Of a stretch of DNA of 64,000 nt, positions 1-8,461 are shown one piece after another. The stretch's first letter is position 1. Every line of letters begins with the position of its first letter. Both the position numbers and the translations under genes were made by a program. The notes under the pieces are model-generated. The model ran no database searches and was not told the origin of the DNA. It saw nothing but the letters and a program-made list of their open reading frames with translations. Source of the stretch: Rugamonas sp. A1-17 (GTDB lineage Bacteria > Pseudomonadota > Gammaproteobacteria > Burkholderiales > Burkholderiaceae_D); the NCBI GenBank assembly GCA_025548565.1, contig JAJLPB010000007.1, forward strand, positions 124,001 to 188,000, in the 5' to 3' direction.

Positions 1-1199
1 TCGAACTCTTCAAACTTCAGCGGGCGGTTGTCCAGCGCGGACGGCAGGCGGAAGCCGTAGTCCACCAGGTTGGTCTTGCGCGAGCGGTCGCCGTTGTACA
101 TGGCGCTCAACTGGCCGATCAGCACGTGCGACTCGTCGAGGAACATCAGCGCGTCCTTGGGCAGGTAGTCGACCAGCGTTGGCGGCGGTTCGCCGGGCAG
201 GGCGCCGCTCAGGTGGCGCGAGTAGTTCTCGATGCCCTTGGTGAAGCCGATTTCGGCCATCATCTCCAGGTCGAAGCGGGTCCGCTGCTCCAGGCGCTGT
301 TCTTCCACCAGCTTGCTCTCCTTGCGGAAGAACTCCAGCCGCTCGCGCAGTTCCAGCTTGATGGTCTCGATCGCGCGCAGCACGGTCGAACGCGGCGTGA
401 CGTAGTGCGAACCGGGATACACGGTGAAGCGCGGGATCTTCTGCTTGACGCGGCCGGTCAGCGGATCGAACAGCTGGATCGATTCCAGCTCGTCGTCGAA
501 CAGGTCCAGGCGCACCGCCAGCTCCGCATTCTCCGCCGGGAAGATGTCGAGCGTGTCGCCGCGCACGCGGAAGGTGCCGCGGCCGAAGTCCACTTCGTTG
601 CGGGTGTACTGCATCTGGATCAGGCGCGCGATGATGTCGCGCTGCGAGACGCGGTCCTTGGCGCGCAGCGTCAAAATCATCTGGTGGTATTCGGTCGGGT
701 TACCGATACCGTAGATCGCCGACACGGTGGCGACGATGATGACGTCGCGCCGCTCCATCAGCGACTTGGTGCAGGACAGGCGCATCTGCTCGATGTGCTC
801 ATTGATGGACGAATCCTTTTCGATGAACAGGTCGCGCTGCGGCACGTAGGCTTCCGGCTGGTAGTAGTCGTAGTAGGAGACGAAGTATTCGACCGCGTTC
901 TCCGGGAAGAACTCGCGGAACTCCGAATACAGCTGCGCGGCCAGCGTCTTGTTCGGCGCGAAGACGATGGCGGGGCGGCCCTTGCGGGCGATCACGTTGG
1001 CCATCGTGTAGGTCTTGCCGGAGCCGGTCACGCCGAGCAGGGTCTGGAAGAACAGGCCGTCGTCGATGCCCTCGCACAGCTGGTCGATCGCGGTGGGCTG
1101 GTCGCCGGCCGGCGGGAAAGGTTGGTGCAGCTTGAACGGCGAGTCCGGGAAGGTCACAACCGTTGCGTTTGGGGTGTCTGTTACGGGTAAATCAGCCAT
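1..1199 (-). CDS. uvrB: UvrABC excinuclease subunit B (5' part only)
   Basis: Damage-recognition helicase-like subunit of nucleotide excision repair; it receives DNA from UvrA and recruits UvrC. The minus strand from the ATG at 1199 encodes MADLPVTDTPNATVVTF and about 399 residues before the window edge, compared with about 670 in full-length UvrB. Visible landmarks are helicase motif I (GVTGSGKTYT), the beta-hairpin region that locks onto DNA (YYDYYQPEAY) and the motif II sequence DESH. No stop codon occurs, so the gene simply runs off the left edge. It is divergent from the aminotransferase gene across 113 bp. No CTGT-N8-ACAG LexA box was seen in that gap, unlike the SOS-controlled E. coli gene. 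Identification is secure from the motifs. Confidence 0.97.
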   Translation of the reverse strand, partial: MADLPVTDTPNATVVTFPDSPFKLHQPFPPAGDQPTAIDQLCEGIDDGLFFQTLLGVTGSGKTYTMANVIARKGRPAIVFAPNKTLAAQLYSEFREFFPENAVEYFVSYYDYYQPEAYVPQRDLFIEKDSSINEHIEQMRLSCTKSLMERRDVIIVATVSAIYGIGNPTEYHQMILTLRAKDRVSQRDIIARLIQMQYTRNEVDFGRGTFRVRGDTLDIFPAENAELAVRLDLFDDELESIQLFDPLTGRVKQKIPRFTVYPGSHYVTPRSTVLRAIETIKLELRERLEFFRKESKLVEEQRLEQRTRFDLEMMAEIGFTKGIENYSRHLSGALPGEPPPTLVDYLPKDALMFLDESHVLIGQLSAMYNGDRSRKTNLVDYGFRLPSALDNRPLKFEEF

Positions 1200-1312
1200 C
1201 TTGTCCGACCTTTGTTAAAATAATGGCCTGCCAGCGGCCTGAAGCAGTTTTTCGTGGGGCGCTGTCTACCTTCAACCGCTGCGTACCGCTTCCAATCGAA
1301 TCCAATCTTATC

Positions 1313-2515
1313 ATGACGAATCCTAGCTTGTTCAGCGCCATCGACATGGCACCACGCGACCCTATCCTGGGCATTACCGAAGCCTTTAACGCCGACCAGA
1401 ATCCGGCCAAAATCAATCTGGGCGTAGGCGTCTATTATGACGACAATGGCAAAGTGCCGCTGCTGTCGTGCGTGCAGAAAGCGGAGGAAATCCTGATCGC
1501 CACGCCGGCCCCGCGCACCTACCTGCCGATCGAAGGCCTGGCCGCCTACGACAAAGCGGTGCAGGAACTGGTATTTGGCGCCGACAGCGCCGTCATTCAA
1601 GAGAAGCGCGCCGTCACCGTGCAGGCCATCGGCGGCACCGGCGCACTGAAGATCGGCGCCGACTTCCTGAAGCGCTTCTCGCCGGATTCGCAGGTCTACA
1701 TCAGCGATCCTAGCTGGGAGAACCACCGCGCGCTGTTCGAAAGCGCCGGCTTCACGGTCAATAACTACACCTACTACGATGCGGCTACCCACGGCGTGAA
1801 CTTCGCCGGCATGCTGGCCGACCTGAAGGCCATGCCGCGCGGCTCCATCGTGCTGCTGCACGCCTGCTGCCACAACCCGACCGGCGCCGACCTGACCTCG
1901 GCCCAGTGGGATGAGATCATCGCCGTGGTGACCAACGGCGGCCTGGTGCCGTTCCTGGACATGGCTTATCAGGGCTTCGGCGCCGGTATCGCCGAAGACG
2001 GCGCCGTGGTGCGCCGCTTCGCGGCCGCCGGCGGTCCGCTGCTGGTGTCGAATTCGTTCTCGAAGTCGTTCTCGCTGTACGGCGAACGCGTGGGCGCGCT
2101 GAGCGTGGTCGCGGCCAGCGGCGAAGAGGCGAGCCGTTTGATGTCCCAGCTCAAGCGCGTGGTGCGCACCAATTACTCGAATCCTCCGGTCCACGGCGGC
2201 AAAGTGGTGGCCACCGTGCTGACCACGCCGGAACTGCGTCAGATGTGGGAAGACGAGCTGGCCGGCATGCGCGTGCGCATCAAGGAAATGCGCGAAGCCT
2301 TCGTGGCCAAGCTCAAGGCCAAGGCTCCCGCCCACGATTTCGCCTTCGTGCGCGACCAGGTCGGCATGTTCTCGTACTCCGGCCTGACCAAGGCCCAGGT
2401 GGACCAGCTGCGCGCGCAGTCGATCTATGCCGTCGATACCGGCCGGATCTGCGTCGCGGCGCTCAATTCCCGCAATATCGACATCGTTATTGACGCCATC
2501 GCGAAAGTCCTTTAA
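1313..2515 (+). CDS. tyrB: Aromatic amino acid / aspartate aminotransferase (class I)
   Basis: PLP-dependent transaminase of the AspC/TyrB family, exchanging amino groups between aromatic amino acids or aspartate and 2-oxoglutarate in the cytoplasm. The 400-residue product starting MTNPSLFSAIDMAP has the usual family length. The PLP lysine is in SNSFSKSFSLYGER (about K251), with the cofactor-binding HNPTG and a GTGALK segment upstream. The frame is open for 50 more codons upstream, but family alignment favours the ATG at 1313. The gene is divergent from uvrB, and a 9-bp stem (2530-2538 with 2545-2553, two G-U pairs) lies just after the stop without a T tract. Whether tyrosine or aspartate is preferred cannot be read from the sequence, so the symbol is a best guess. 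Confidence 0.9.
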   Translation: MTNPSLFSAIDMAPRDPILGITEAFNADQNPAKINLGVGVYYDDNGKVPLLSCVQKAEEILIATPAPRTYLPIEGLAAYDKAVQELVFGADSAVIQEKRAVTVQAIGGTGALKIGADFLKRFSPDSQVYISDPSWENHRALFESAGFTVNNYTYYDAATHGVNFAGMLADLKAMPRGSIVLLHACCHNPTGADLTSAQWDEIIAVVTNGGLVPFLDMAYQGFGAGIAEDGAVVRRFAAAGGPLLVSNSFSKSFSLYGERVGALSVVAASGEEASRLMSQLKRVVRTNYSNPPVHGGKVVATVLTTPELRQMWEDELAGMRVRIKEMREAFVAKLKAKAPAHDFAFVRDQVGMFSYSGLTKAQVDQLRAQSIYAVDTGRICVAALNSRNIDIVIDAIAKVL

Positions 2516-2589
2516 AATCTTGCTTCTTCGGGTTGAGCGACTAAGCTTAACTCGTAAGGCGACATGAAATACTTGTTCTGTCAGAAATC

Positions 2590-2618
2590 TTGATGGAATG
2601 ATCTAAACAGTATAAAAT
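2590..2618 (+). promoter_or_regulatory. Promoter of first tRNA-Asn gene
   Basis: TTGATG at 2590-2595 and TAAAAT at 2613-2618 are separated by 17 bp and lie just upstream of the tRNA. A second register, TATAAA at 2611, would give only 15 bp spacing. Confidence 0.55.
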
Positions 2619-2629
2619 GTTGCCTCTAA

Positions 2630-2705
2630 TCCCTGATAGCTCAGTCGGTAGAGCGACGGACTGTTAATCCGCAGGTCCCTGGTTCGAGTCCAGGTCGGGG
2701 AGCCA
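2630..2705 (+). tRNA. tRNA-Asn(GUU), copy 1
   Basis: A 76-base cloverleaf with encoded CCA. The acceptor stem TCCCTGA pairs with TCGGGGA, the D-loop contains AGTCGGTAGA, and the T-arm contains GGTTCGAGTCC. The anticodon is GTT at 2663-2665 in the loop CTGTTAA. The sequence is identical to the copies at 5084 and 11027. Confidence 0.99.
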
Positions 2706-2721
2706 GAATTTAGTAAGTAGA

Positions 2722-2750
2722 AAGCCCAGCCTGCAAAGGTTGGGCTTTTT
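2722..2750 (+). terminator. Rho-independent terminator after tRNA-Asn copy 1
   Basis: A 10-bp stem (AAGCCCAGCC with GGTTGGGCTT, one G-U pair) around a short loop, followed by a T run, 17 bases after the tRNA. Confidence 0.88.
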
Positions 2751-2917
2751 GCATTTCAAGGCCTTCGCGAGGCCGCCTGACTTTGACGGCTGCCTGCTTG
2801 TAACGCATCATTTTGTTGGCATCGCGGCCATTGCTGCGATCGCGGACGATAACGGACATGAGATCGTTCGGGCGCGGGGGGCGCGTAGGCGGGAAAATGT
2901 TCAGCTACGGCGCGGGG

Positions 2918-3382
2918 TCAGAGCTTGTACACCCCACAGGCGACAACCAAATCCCCGGCCCGTTCGACGTACATCGATTTCTTCTGCACTTCCTTGGTCA
3001 CCGGATCGGGCCATGAGTATTCCTGCCATCCCGAATTCTTGGTCTTGGCGATTTCGATGCGCTCGCGCATGATGAACTTCCCGTTCACGTCCTTGATGTC
3101 GAGAACGTTCTTGCCGGCGAGTTTAGGGGTGTTTCCGTTCGCCAGGGTGTAGCCCTCCATCGTGCCGATCGTGACGTAGAGGTCACGCTCCCGGTATATC
3201 GGAAGCTGATTCTGCACGTCCTGGACAACCTTGTCCTTTCCGTATTTCTTGATGTCCGCGATGACCCGCTTGACCAGGGCGACCGCCTGCTCGGGCGTTC
3301 CTCGCTCCGCGTCGGCGGCAGAAACCGCGCCGGACAGCGCAAAGGCGGTGATGATGGCGACAATCCTGAAAAAGCGTTTCAT
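2918..3382 (-). CDS. Secreted cache-domain protein
   Basis: A 154-residue product with a classical signal peptide (MKRFFRIVAIITAFALSGAV, cleavage near AAD). The mature part resembles a stand-alone single-cache (sCache_2/SCP) domain: a helix rich in charged residues (VKRVIADIKKYGKDK), then the IRERDLYVTIG-like strand and the late motif KNSGWQEYSWPDPVT, which is typical of cache proteins that bind small ligands in the periplasm. There is no membrane anchor, kinase or chemoreceptor domain. It is divergent from a GAF histidine kinase, so it could feed that kinase a ligand signal, but this is only positional. The 167 bases between it and the tRNA terminator show nothing recognisable. Confidence 0.75.
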   Translation of the reverse strand: MKRFFRIVAIITAFALSGAVSAADAERGTPEQAVALVKRVIADIKKYGKDKVVQDVQNQLPIYRERDLYVTIGTMEGYTLANGNTPKLAGKNVLDIKDVNGKFIMRERIEIAKTKNSGWQEYSWPDPVTKEVQKKSMYVERAGDLVVACGVYKL

Positions 3383-3430
3383 GCTGTTCCCCTGTCTTTA
3401 TTGAAAATTTAATAGTCAGGCATCATTGCC

Positions 3431-3454
3431 TTCCATGGCTGAGAAACCATGGAA
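3431..3454. repeat. Perfect inverted repeat upstream of histidine kinase
   Basis: TTCCATGG at 3431-3438 and CCATGGAA at 3447-3454 form an 8-bp perfect inverted repeat with an 8-bp spacer. It lies in the 274-bp gap between the divergent cache-protein and kinase genes. It could be a dimeric-regulator site or an RNA hairpin; no T tract follows, so a terminator is unlikely. Confidence 0.5.
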
Positions 3455-3656
3455 AGTATTCTCTGCTTCAACAGACGGCCATGTCAATCCGAGTGTGCCC
3501 GCTTCCCACTGGTGCGCACCGCAAGTTGGTATTTTTGCTTTGCTGCAGCAATATTTTCACAAAGATGCTTCAAATGGGCCTACCATTTACATGCCTGCGT
3601 GCTTGCCTCCCGGTCAGCCGTACGGGCCGTGTCGACTGATCAAGGAGCCCGCCGCA

Positions 3657-4991
3657 ATGGTTGAACAACGTGTCGTGTCTGATGATTTCCTCGGGAAGTG
3701 GCAACAAGCCACGAACGTGATGGCGGACGTCTTCGACGTGCCGGCCGGCTTGATCATGCGCGTGGGGCCGCAGCAGATCGAGGTGCTGGTGTCGAGCCAC
3801 ACGCCGGGCAATCCCTACGAGGCATACGAGAAAGCCAATCTGAACACCGGCCTGTACTGCGAGACGGTGATGGCCACGCGTTCCATGCTGCATGTGCCCG
3901 ACGCGCTGGAGGATGAGCACTGGAAGGACAATCCCGACGTCGCGTTGAACATGATTTCCTATCTGGGTGTGCCGTTGTTGTGGCCGGACGACGAGGTGTT
4001 CGGCACAATCTGCGTGCTCGACAGTAAAAAGCGCAACTATCAGCAGCGCTACATTGATCTGCTGTGGGAGATCAAGCGGGCGATCGAGGCCGATTTTCAG
4101 GTGATCGAGCAACAGCAGAAATTGATGATCAGCAATGCCAGTCTGCTCGATGCCAATCAGGCACTGTTGCGCAGCAACGCGGATTTGAAGGCCGCGCTTG
4201 ATAAGATCGTCGCCATGCAGGGCGAGTTGCTGCGGGCGGAAAAAATGTCGGCGCTGGGCAGCTTGGTGGCCGGTATCTCGCACGAGCTCAACACGCCGAT
4301 AGGCAACGGCCTGATGTTGGCCAGCACACTCAAAAGCAACGCGGTGACCATCGCCAAGGAGCTGGAGACGGGCGTGACGCGTAAGCACATGCAGGATTTC
4401 ATCAGCGGCGTCGACCAGGGCGCCGATATCCTGCTGCACAGCCTGGGCAGGGCGGCTGATCTGGTCGCAAGCTTCAAGCAGGTCGCGGTGGACCAGTCCA
4501 GCATGCGCCGGCGTGAATTCGACCTGAGGAAGACATTCAAGGACATCCTCGCCACGCTGGGGCCGGCCATTCGCAAGAGCGGGCACCAGGTGGTTTGCGA
4601 GGTGGAGGAGGGCGTCGTCATGGACAGCTATCCCGGTCCGCTGGAGCAGACTCTGGTGAATCTGGTCAATAACGCGCTGGTGCATGCGTTTCCGGAGGGC
4701 AGGCAGGGCCATGTCACCATTACGGCGCGCAAGCTGGACGACGACAGGGTCGAGGTATGCGTGGCCGATGACGGGGTGGGGATTCCGGAGGCCAATATCG
4801 CCCGCGTGTTTGACCCGTTCTTCACCACCCGGCTGGGTCAGGGGGGCAGCGGGCTGGGGCTGCATGTGGTCTATAACCAGGTCACCTCCGCCTTGCGCGG
4901 CGACGTGCAGGTGGAGAGCGAGCCGGGTTGCGGCGCGCGCTTCACGCTGCGGGTGCCGCGCGTCGCGCCGCTCGATCCGCCGCCGCGGTAA
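3657..4991 (+). CDS. Cytoplasmic GAF-domain sensor histidine kinase
   Basis: A 444-residue orphan sensor kinase. An N-terminal GAF domain (about residues 15-165, ending PLLWPDDEVFGTICVLDSK) is followed by a coiled coil with EQQQKLMISNASLLDANQAL. The dimerisation/phosphoacceptor motif SHELNTP has its His at about residue 209, and the C-terminal HATPase has an N-box (LVNNALVHAF), G1 (DDGVGIP) and G2 (GSGLGL). No membrane segment is present, so the signal is intracellular. The ATG at 3657 is chosen because AAGGAG lies 10 bases upstream and the family starts there; the frame stays open 77 codons further up. No response regulator gene is adjacent. Confidence 0.9.
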   Translation: MVEQRVVSDDFLGKWQQATNVMADVFDVPAGLIMRVGPQQIEVLVSSHTPGNPYEAYEKANLNTGLYCETVMATRSMLHVPDALEDEHWKDNPDVALNMISYLGVPLLWPDDEVFGTICVLDSKKRNYQQRYIDLLWEIKRAIEADFQVIEQQQKLMISNASLLDANQALLRSNADLKAALDKIVAMQGELLRAEKMSALGSLVAGISHELNTPIGNGLMLASTLKSNAVTIAKELETGVTRKHMQDFISGVDQGADILLHSLGRAADLVASFKQVAVDQSSMRRREFDLRKTFKDILATLGPAIRKSGHQVVCEVEEGVVMDSYPGPLEQTLVNLVNNALVHAFPEGRQGHVTITARKLDDDRVEVCVADDGVGIPEANIARVFDPFFTTRLGQGGSGLGLHVVYNQVTSALRGDVQVESEPGCGARFTLRVPRVAPLDPPPR

Positions 4992-5065
4992 GGCGCCGGG
5001 GGAGGTCATCCGGGCGGCGGATTAAAAATATTTACGACGGGGTCGCCAAATTCGTTTTGAGCGGC

Positions 5066-5071
5066 TATAAT
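5066..5071 (+). promoter_or_regulatory. -10 box of second tRNA-Asn gene
   Basis: A perfect TATAAT lies 13 bases before the tRNA, followed by a GC-rich discriminator. No good -35 hexamer was seen at 16-18 bp spacing. Confidence 0.55.
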
Positions 5072-5083
5072 TCGGGCCTCATT

Positions 5084-5159
5084 TCCCTGATAGCTCAGTC
5101 GGTAGAGCGACGGACTGTTAATCCGCAGGTCCCTGGTTCGAGTCCAGGTCGGGGAGCCA
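5084..5159 (+). tRNA. tRNA-Asn(GUU), copy 2
   Basis: Identical over all 76 bases, CCA included, to the copies at 2630 and 11027. It has its own TATAAT upstream and its own hairpin terminator downstream, so it is an independent transcription unit. Confidence 0.99.
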
Positions 5160-5169
5160 GAATGCCTAA

Positions 5170-5197
5170 GGGCCCGCGAGCGATCGCGGGCCCTTTT
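5170..5197 (+). terminator. Rho-independent terminator after tRNA-Asn copy 2
   Basis: A 10-bp perfect GC-rich stem (GGGCCCGCGA with TCGCGGGCCC) closes a 4-base loop at 5170-5193 and is followed by TTTT. Confidence 0.9.
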
Positions 5198-5395
5198 CGT
5201 TTTGCCCCTATTTCCCGTCATTTATCGCGCCATCCCATCCCTGCAGCTGCTGTGGCGGCACCGCCTCGCCTTGCCTTCCCCGGCGTTGGGCTTTTGCATT
5301 TTGGCACCCAAATCTCACCAAAAAACGTGATTCCGGTGGACGGGAATCTTGCACCTCGGTATTCTGAATCTTATTTCTGGCCAGAAGGGAAATCG

Positions 5396-5608
5396 ATGGT
5401 CATCTCAGCCGAGGCGGTGGATCAGGTGCAGCGGGTGCGGGAACTGGAGCGCGAAGTGGCGTTGTTGCGCAGCACCTTGGCCGCCATGCCGGCCGCCGGC
5501 AGGAACCAGGAATGGAAAGATGAGGTCGTCCGCTTGTTGAGCGAAGTGGTCTTGTTCCGTCTCTCGCTGGACCAGGAAACTGTGCTTTCATCTTTTAAAA
5601 ATAAATAG
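5396..5608 (+). CDS. Small coiled-coil protein upstream of DUF3334 gene
   Basis: A 70-residue product, MVISAEAVDQVQRVRELERE onward. Residues about 8-30 form a heptad-like coiled coil and residues 39-65 a second amphipathic helix (WKDEVVRLLSEVVLFRLSLD). It has no signal peptide or membrane segment. The ATG at 5396 follows AGAAGGGA at good spacing; the open frame extends far upstream only because it reads through the tRNA. It ends 9 bp before the DUF3334 gene, so the two are probably co-transcribed and may interact. I do not recognise a named family. The 236 bases between the tRNA and this gene hold the terminator and otherwise nothing I can assign. Confidence 0.7.
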   Translation: MVISAEAVDQVQRVRELEREVALLRSTLAAMPAAGRNQEWKDEVVRLLSEVVLFRLSLDQETVLSSFKNK

Positions 5609-5617
5609 AGGTAGATC

Positions 5618-6313
5618 ATGAGCGAGGAAAACAAGGACGTCGTGTACGGCACCGAAGACTTATTGATGAGTCTGTGCAATTCGGTGACCCGGGTCTTGAA
5701 CGTCGCCACCCAAAGCAAGGTCAATTATTCAGGCATGGTGCAGCGTATCACCAAGACCGGGCTGAAGCCCGATATTGGCTGCTTCGTGCTGTTCGACGGC
5801 GGCTTTACCGGCTTGGTGGTGCTGAACTTCGCGGCCGACACGGCCATGGAAATTTACGAACGCTACATGCTGCACATGGGCATGCCGAAGTCGGAGCTGG
5901 CCAGTTCGCACACTGCGGACGAGGTGTCCAACATCATGGGCGAGCTGATGAACCAGATCGTCGGCGACTTCACCGGCAAGGTGCGGCGCGAGCTGCAGAC
6001 CAATATCACCCAGAACCAGCCGAAAATGCTGGTGTTGACCAAGCAGGTCATGCTCAGTGTGGACACCCCCCTTGATCGCCCTGAGATGCGGCGCGTCACG
6101 TTTTATACGGAAAAGAGTAATATCTTTTATCTGGAGCTCGCCATCGATCGGACTGAGTTCATCCGTTTGCACGATTTCGACTCCAGCGAAGTGGCCGATC
6201 CGGACGCCTTGCTCGACATGGAACGCGGCAACCAAGGCGGCACGTCCACCGCGCCGTCGCCCTCGGCCGAGGACGAAGCCAACGATGAGCTGTTGAAGTC
6301 GTTGGGGATGTAA
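5618..6313 (+). CDS. DUF3334 / CheX-like chemotaxis-associated protein
   Basis: A 231-residue cytoplasmic protein that I place in the DUF3334 family, distantly CheX/CheC-like. The central segment (VSNIMGELMNQIVGDFTGKV, about residues 107-126) has the CheX-type pattern of a helix carrying E-x2-N, the residues that in CheX/CheC/CheZ-like phosphatases act on phosphorylated response regulators. Flanking strands FVLFDGGFTGLVVLNF and NIFYLELAIDRTEF fit the fold. The last 35 residues are low-complexity (Gly, Ser, Pro, then acidic) and end KSLGM. The RBS is GAGGTAG before the ATG. It sits between a small coiled-coil gene and a chemoreceptor, supporting a signalling role. The enzymatic role is inference, not shown. 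Confidence 0.7.
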   Translation: MSEENKDVVYGTEDLLMSLCNSVTRVLNVATQSKVNYSGMVQRITKTGLKPDIGCFVLFDGGFTGLVVLNFAADTAMEIYERYMLHMGMPKSELASSHTADEVSNIMGELMNQIVGDFTGKVRRELQTNITQNQPKMLVLTKQVMLSVDTPLDRPEMRRVTFYTEKSNIFYLELAIDRTEFIRLHDFDSSEVADPDALLDMERGNQGGTSTAPSPSAEDEANDELLKSLGM

Positions 6314-6322
6314 AGCATTTCC

Positions 6323-6358
6323 TGGTGGCTTGTGCTATTAAAGCCACCAAAGTCTTTT
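6323..6358 (+). terminator. Probable terminator after DUF3334 gene
   Basis: A perfect 9-bp stem (TGGTGGCTT at 6323-6331 with AAGCCACCA at 6341-6349), a 9-base loop, then AAGTCTTTT. The stem is good but the T tract is interrupted. Confidence 0.6.
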
Positions 6359-6445
6359 GGCATGGGACTATGATGGGACGCAAGAGGATCGCATCTCCAC
6401 GGCAACTTTAAGCGATCCATTGAGTGGCAATCATGGAGGCTCGAT

Positions 6446-8461
6446 ATGGACAATCGTTCTTCACTTGGCGCCTTGAAGCTCGGGCACAAATTCCTGATCC
6501 TCAGTCTGATCGCCGTGATACTGGCGAGCATTCCAACCTGGTTGTACATGCGCGAAGCAGGCAAGGCGCTCGATGCCTACATCGACGAGCGCGAAGGCTT
6601 GCCCGCCGTGGTCGAGGGCTTGCGCATGGTGCAGCTGACCCAGCAGCATCGCGGGCTGGCGGCGCTGGTGCTGGGTGGGGCGACCGGCGACGACAAGCGG
6701 CTGGCCAAGCAAAAGGAGGCCGACATCGCCTACGCGGCGGTCGACGCGCTGGTAAAGAAGCTGCACGACAGCTCGCTGGACGCGGCCTGGTCGCAAGCGC
6801 GCGGCGATTGGGAAACCTTGCGTGCGCAGGTCACCAACCGCAGCCTGACGGCGCCGCAAAGCTATGTGGCCCACACGGCGCTGGTGCCCAAGCTGCTCAA
6901 GGTGAACGACCTGATCGGCGACTACTACGGCCTCAGCCTTGATCCCGACCGCGACACGTATCAACTGATCCAGGCCATGTTCTACCAGCTGCCCTATCTG
7001 TCAGAGGAATTGGGCAAGACCCGCGCCAAGGGTGCCGGCCTGCTGGCGAGGAAAGAGGCCACCCAAGCCGACCGCCTGCTGCTGTCGTCCATCGTCGCAC
7101 GCGTGGCGGACCGGCTGGACCAGACCCTGACCGCGTTCAACAAAGCCGCCCACTTCAATGCGGAGTTTGAAGCCAAGCTGGGGCCGCCCATGCACGACGC
7201 TGCCCAGGCCGCCGGCCAGATCACCGAGCTGGCCATGCGCGAGATCGTGCAGCCCGAGGCGCTGACCTATTCGGCCGAAAAATACGTGGTGCTGGCGACC
7301 CAGGCCATCGACTTGCAATTCGCCCTCAACGCGGCCGCCAGCAAACAGCTGGGCGCGCTGCTGGACGACAAGATTCGCGGCTTCTATACCACCCGCTGGC
7401 TGATGTTGGGCGCCATGCTGACATTGCTGGCGCTGGCTGGTTACCTGGCCATGTTGATTGCACGGTCGGTGACACGGCCGTTGAGCAATGCGATCGCCGT
7501 GGCGCAAAGCGTCGCCAGCGGCAATCTGGCCACTGATTTCGACGTCGGCGTTCCCAACGAGGCGGGGCAGGTGCTGCGCGCGCTCAAGGACATGAGCGGC
7601 AGCCTGCGCCATCTGGTGGGTGACGTGCGCGGCAGCATCGAGCACATCAGCGCGGCCACGCGCGATATCGCCAGCGGCAACGCCGACGTGTCGGCGCGGC
7701 TGGAGTCGCAGGCGTCCAACCTGGAGGAAACGGCGTCATCGATGGAGCAGCTCACCTCCACCGTGCGGCAGAACGCCGACAACGCGCGCCAGGCCAATCA
7801 ACTGGTGATCAGCGCCGCCGACGTCGCCACGCGGGGCGGGGCGGTGGTATCGCAGGTGGTGCAGACGATGGGCGAGATCAATGAGAGCTCGCACAAGATC
7901 GTGGACATTATCAGCGTGATCGACGGTATCGCCTTCCAGACCAATATCCTGGCCCTGAACGCGGCGGTGGAGGCGGCGCGCGCGGGCGAGCAGGGCCGTG
8001 GCTTCGCCGTGGTGGCCAGCGAGGTGCGCAACCTGGCGCAGCGCTCGGCCGCCGCCGCCAAGGAGATCAAGGAACTGATCTCCCACAGCGTCGAGAAAGT
8101 CGAGCTCGGCAACCGCCTGGTGGACCAGGCCGGCGACGCGATGGGCGAGATCGTCGGCAGCGTGCAACGCATCACGCTGATCATGTCGGACATCGCGACC
8201 GCCTCGGCCGAGCAGGGCGCCGGCATCGAGCAGGTCAACCACGCGGTGACGCAGATGGACGATATGACCCAGCAGAACGCGGCGCTGGTGGAGCAGACCG
8301 CGGCGGCCTCCGCCAGCCTGGAGGAGCAGACCCAGGCGCTGGTGGGCGCCATGGACCGCTTCGTGTTGGGCAACGAAGACGGGGCGTCGGGCGGGGCTGT
8401 GCCACGTCCGGCCGCTCGAAGTGTGGTAAAGCAACAACGGTTGGCGATCCGGCATGCCTGA
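6446..8461 (+). CDS. Methyl-accepting chemotaxis protein
   Basis: A 671-residue inner-membrane chemoreceptor. TM1 spans about residues 15-32 (FLILSLIAVILASIPTWLYM). A large all-helical periplasmic sensor of about 280 residues contains EGLRMVQLTQQHRGLAALVL, a pattern reminiscent of nitrate/nitrite-sensing (NIT) four-helix modules. TM2 is near 312-335, then HAMP, then the signalling domain with the highly conserved hairpin tip IDGIAFQTNILALNAAVEAA. The C-terminus (RLAIRHA) lacks the xWxxF CheR-docking pentapeptide. The start follows ATGGAGGC at 6434-6441. The ligand is unknown. Confidence 0.93.
   Translation: MDNRSSLGALKLGHKFLILSLIAVILASIPTWLYMREAGKALDAYIDEREGLPAVVEGLRMVQLTQQHRGLAALVLGGATGDDKRLAKQKEADIAYAAVDALVKKLHDSSLDAAWSQARGDWETLRAQVTNRSLTAPQSYVAHTALVPKLLKVNDLIGDYYGLSLDPDRDTYQLIQAMFYQLPYLSEELGKTRAKGAGLLARKEATQADRLLLSSIVARVADRLDQTLTAFNKAAHFNAEFEAKLGPPMHDAAQAAGQITELAMREIVQPEALTYSAEKYVVLATQAIDLQFALNAAASKQLGALLDDKIRGFYTTRWLMLGAMLTLLALAGYLAMLIARSVTRPLSNAIAVAQSVASGNLATDFDVGVPNEAGQVLRALKDMSGSLRHLVGDVRGSIEHISAATRDIASGNADVSARLESQASNLEETASSMEQLTSTVRQNADNARQANQLVISAADVATRGGAVVSQVVQTMGEINESSHKIVDIISVIDGIAFQTNILALNAAVEAARAGEQGRGFAVVASEVRNLAQRSAAAAKEIKELISHSVEKVELGNRLVDQAGDAMGEIVGSVQRITLIMSDIATASAEQGAGIEQVNHAVTQMDDMTQQNAALVEQTAAASASLEEQTQALVGAMDRFVLGNEDGASGGAVPRPAARSVVKQQRLAIRHA

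Noticed and set aside
1200..1312. LexA box for uvrB
   Set aside because: No CTGT-N8-ACAG match in the gap between uvrB and the aminotransferase gene.
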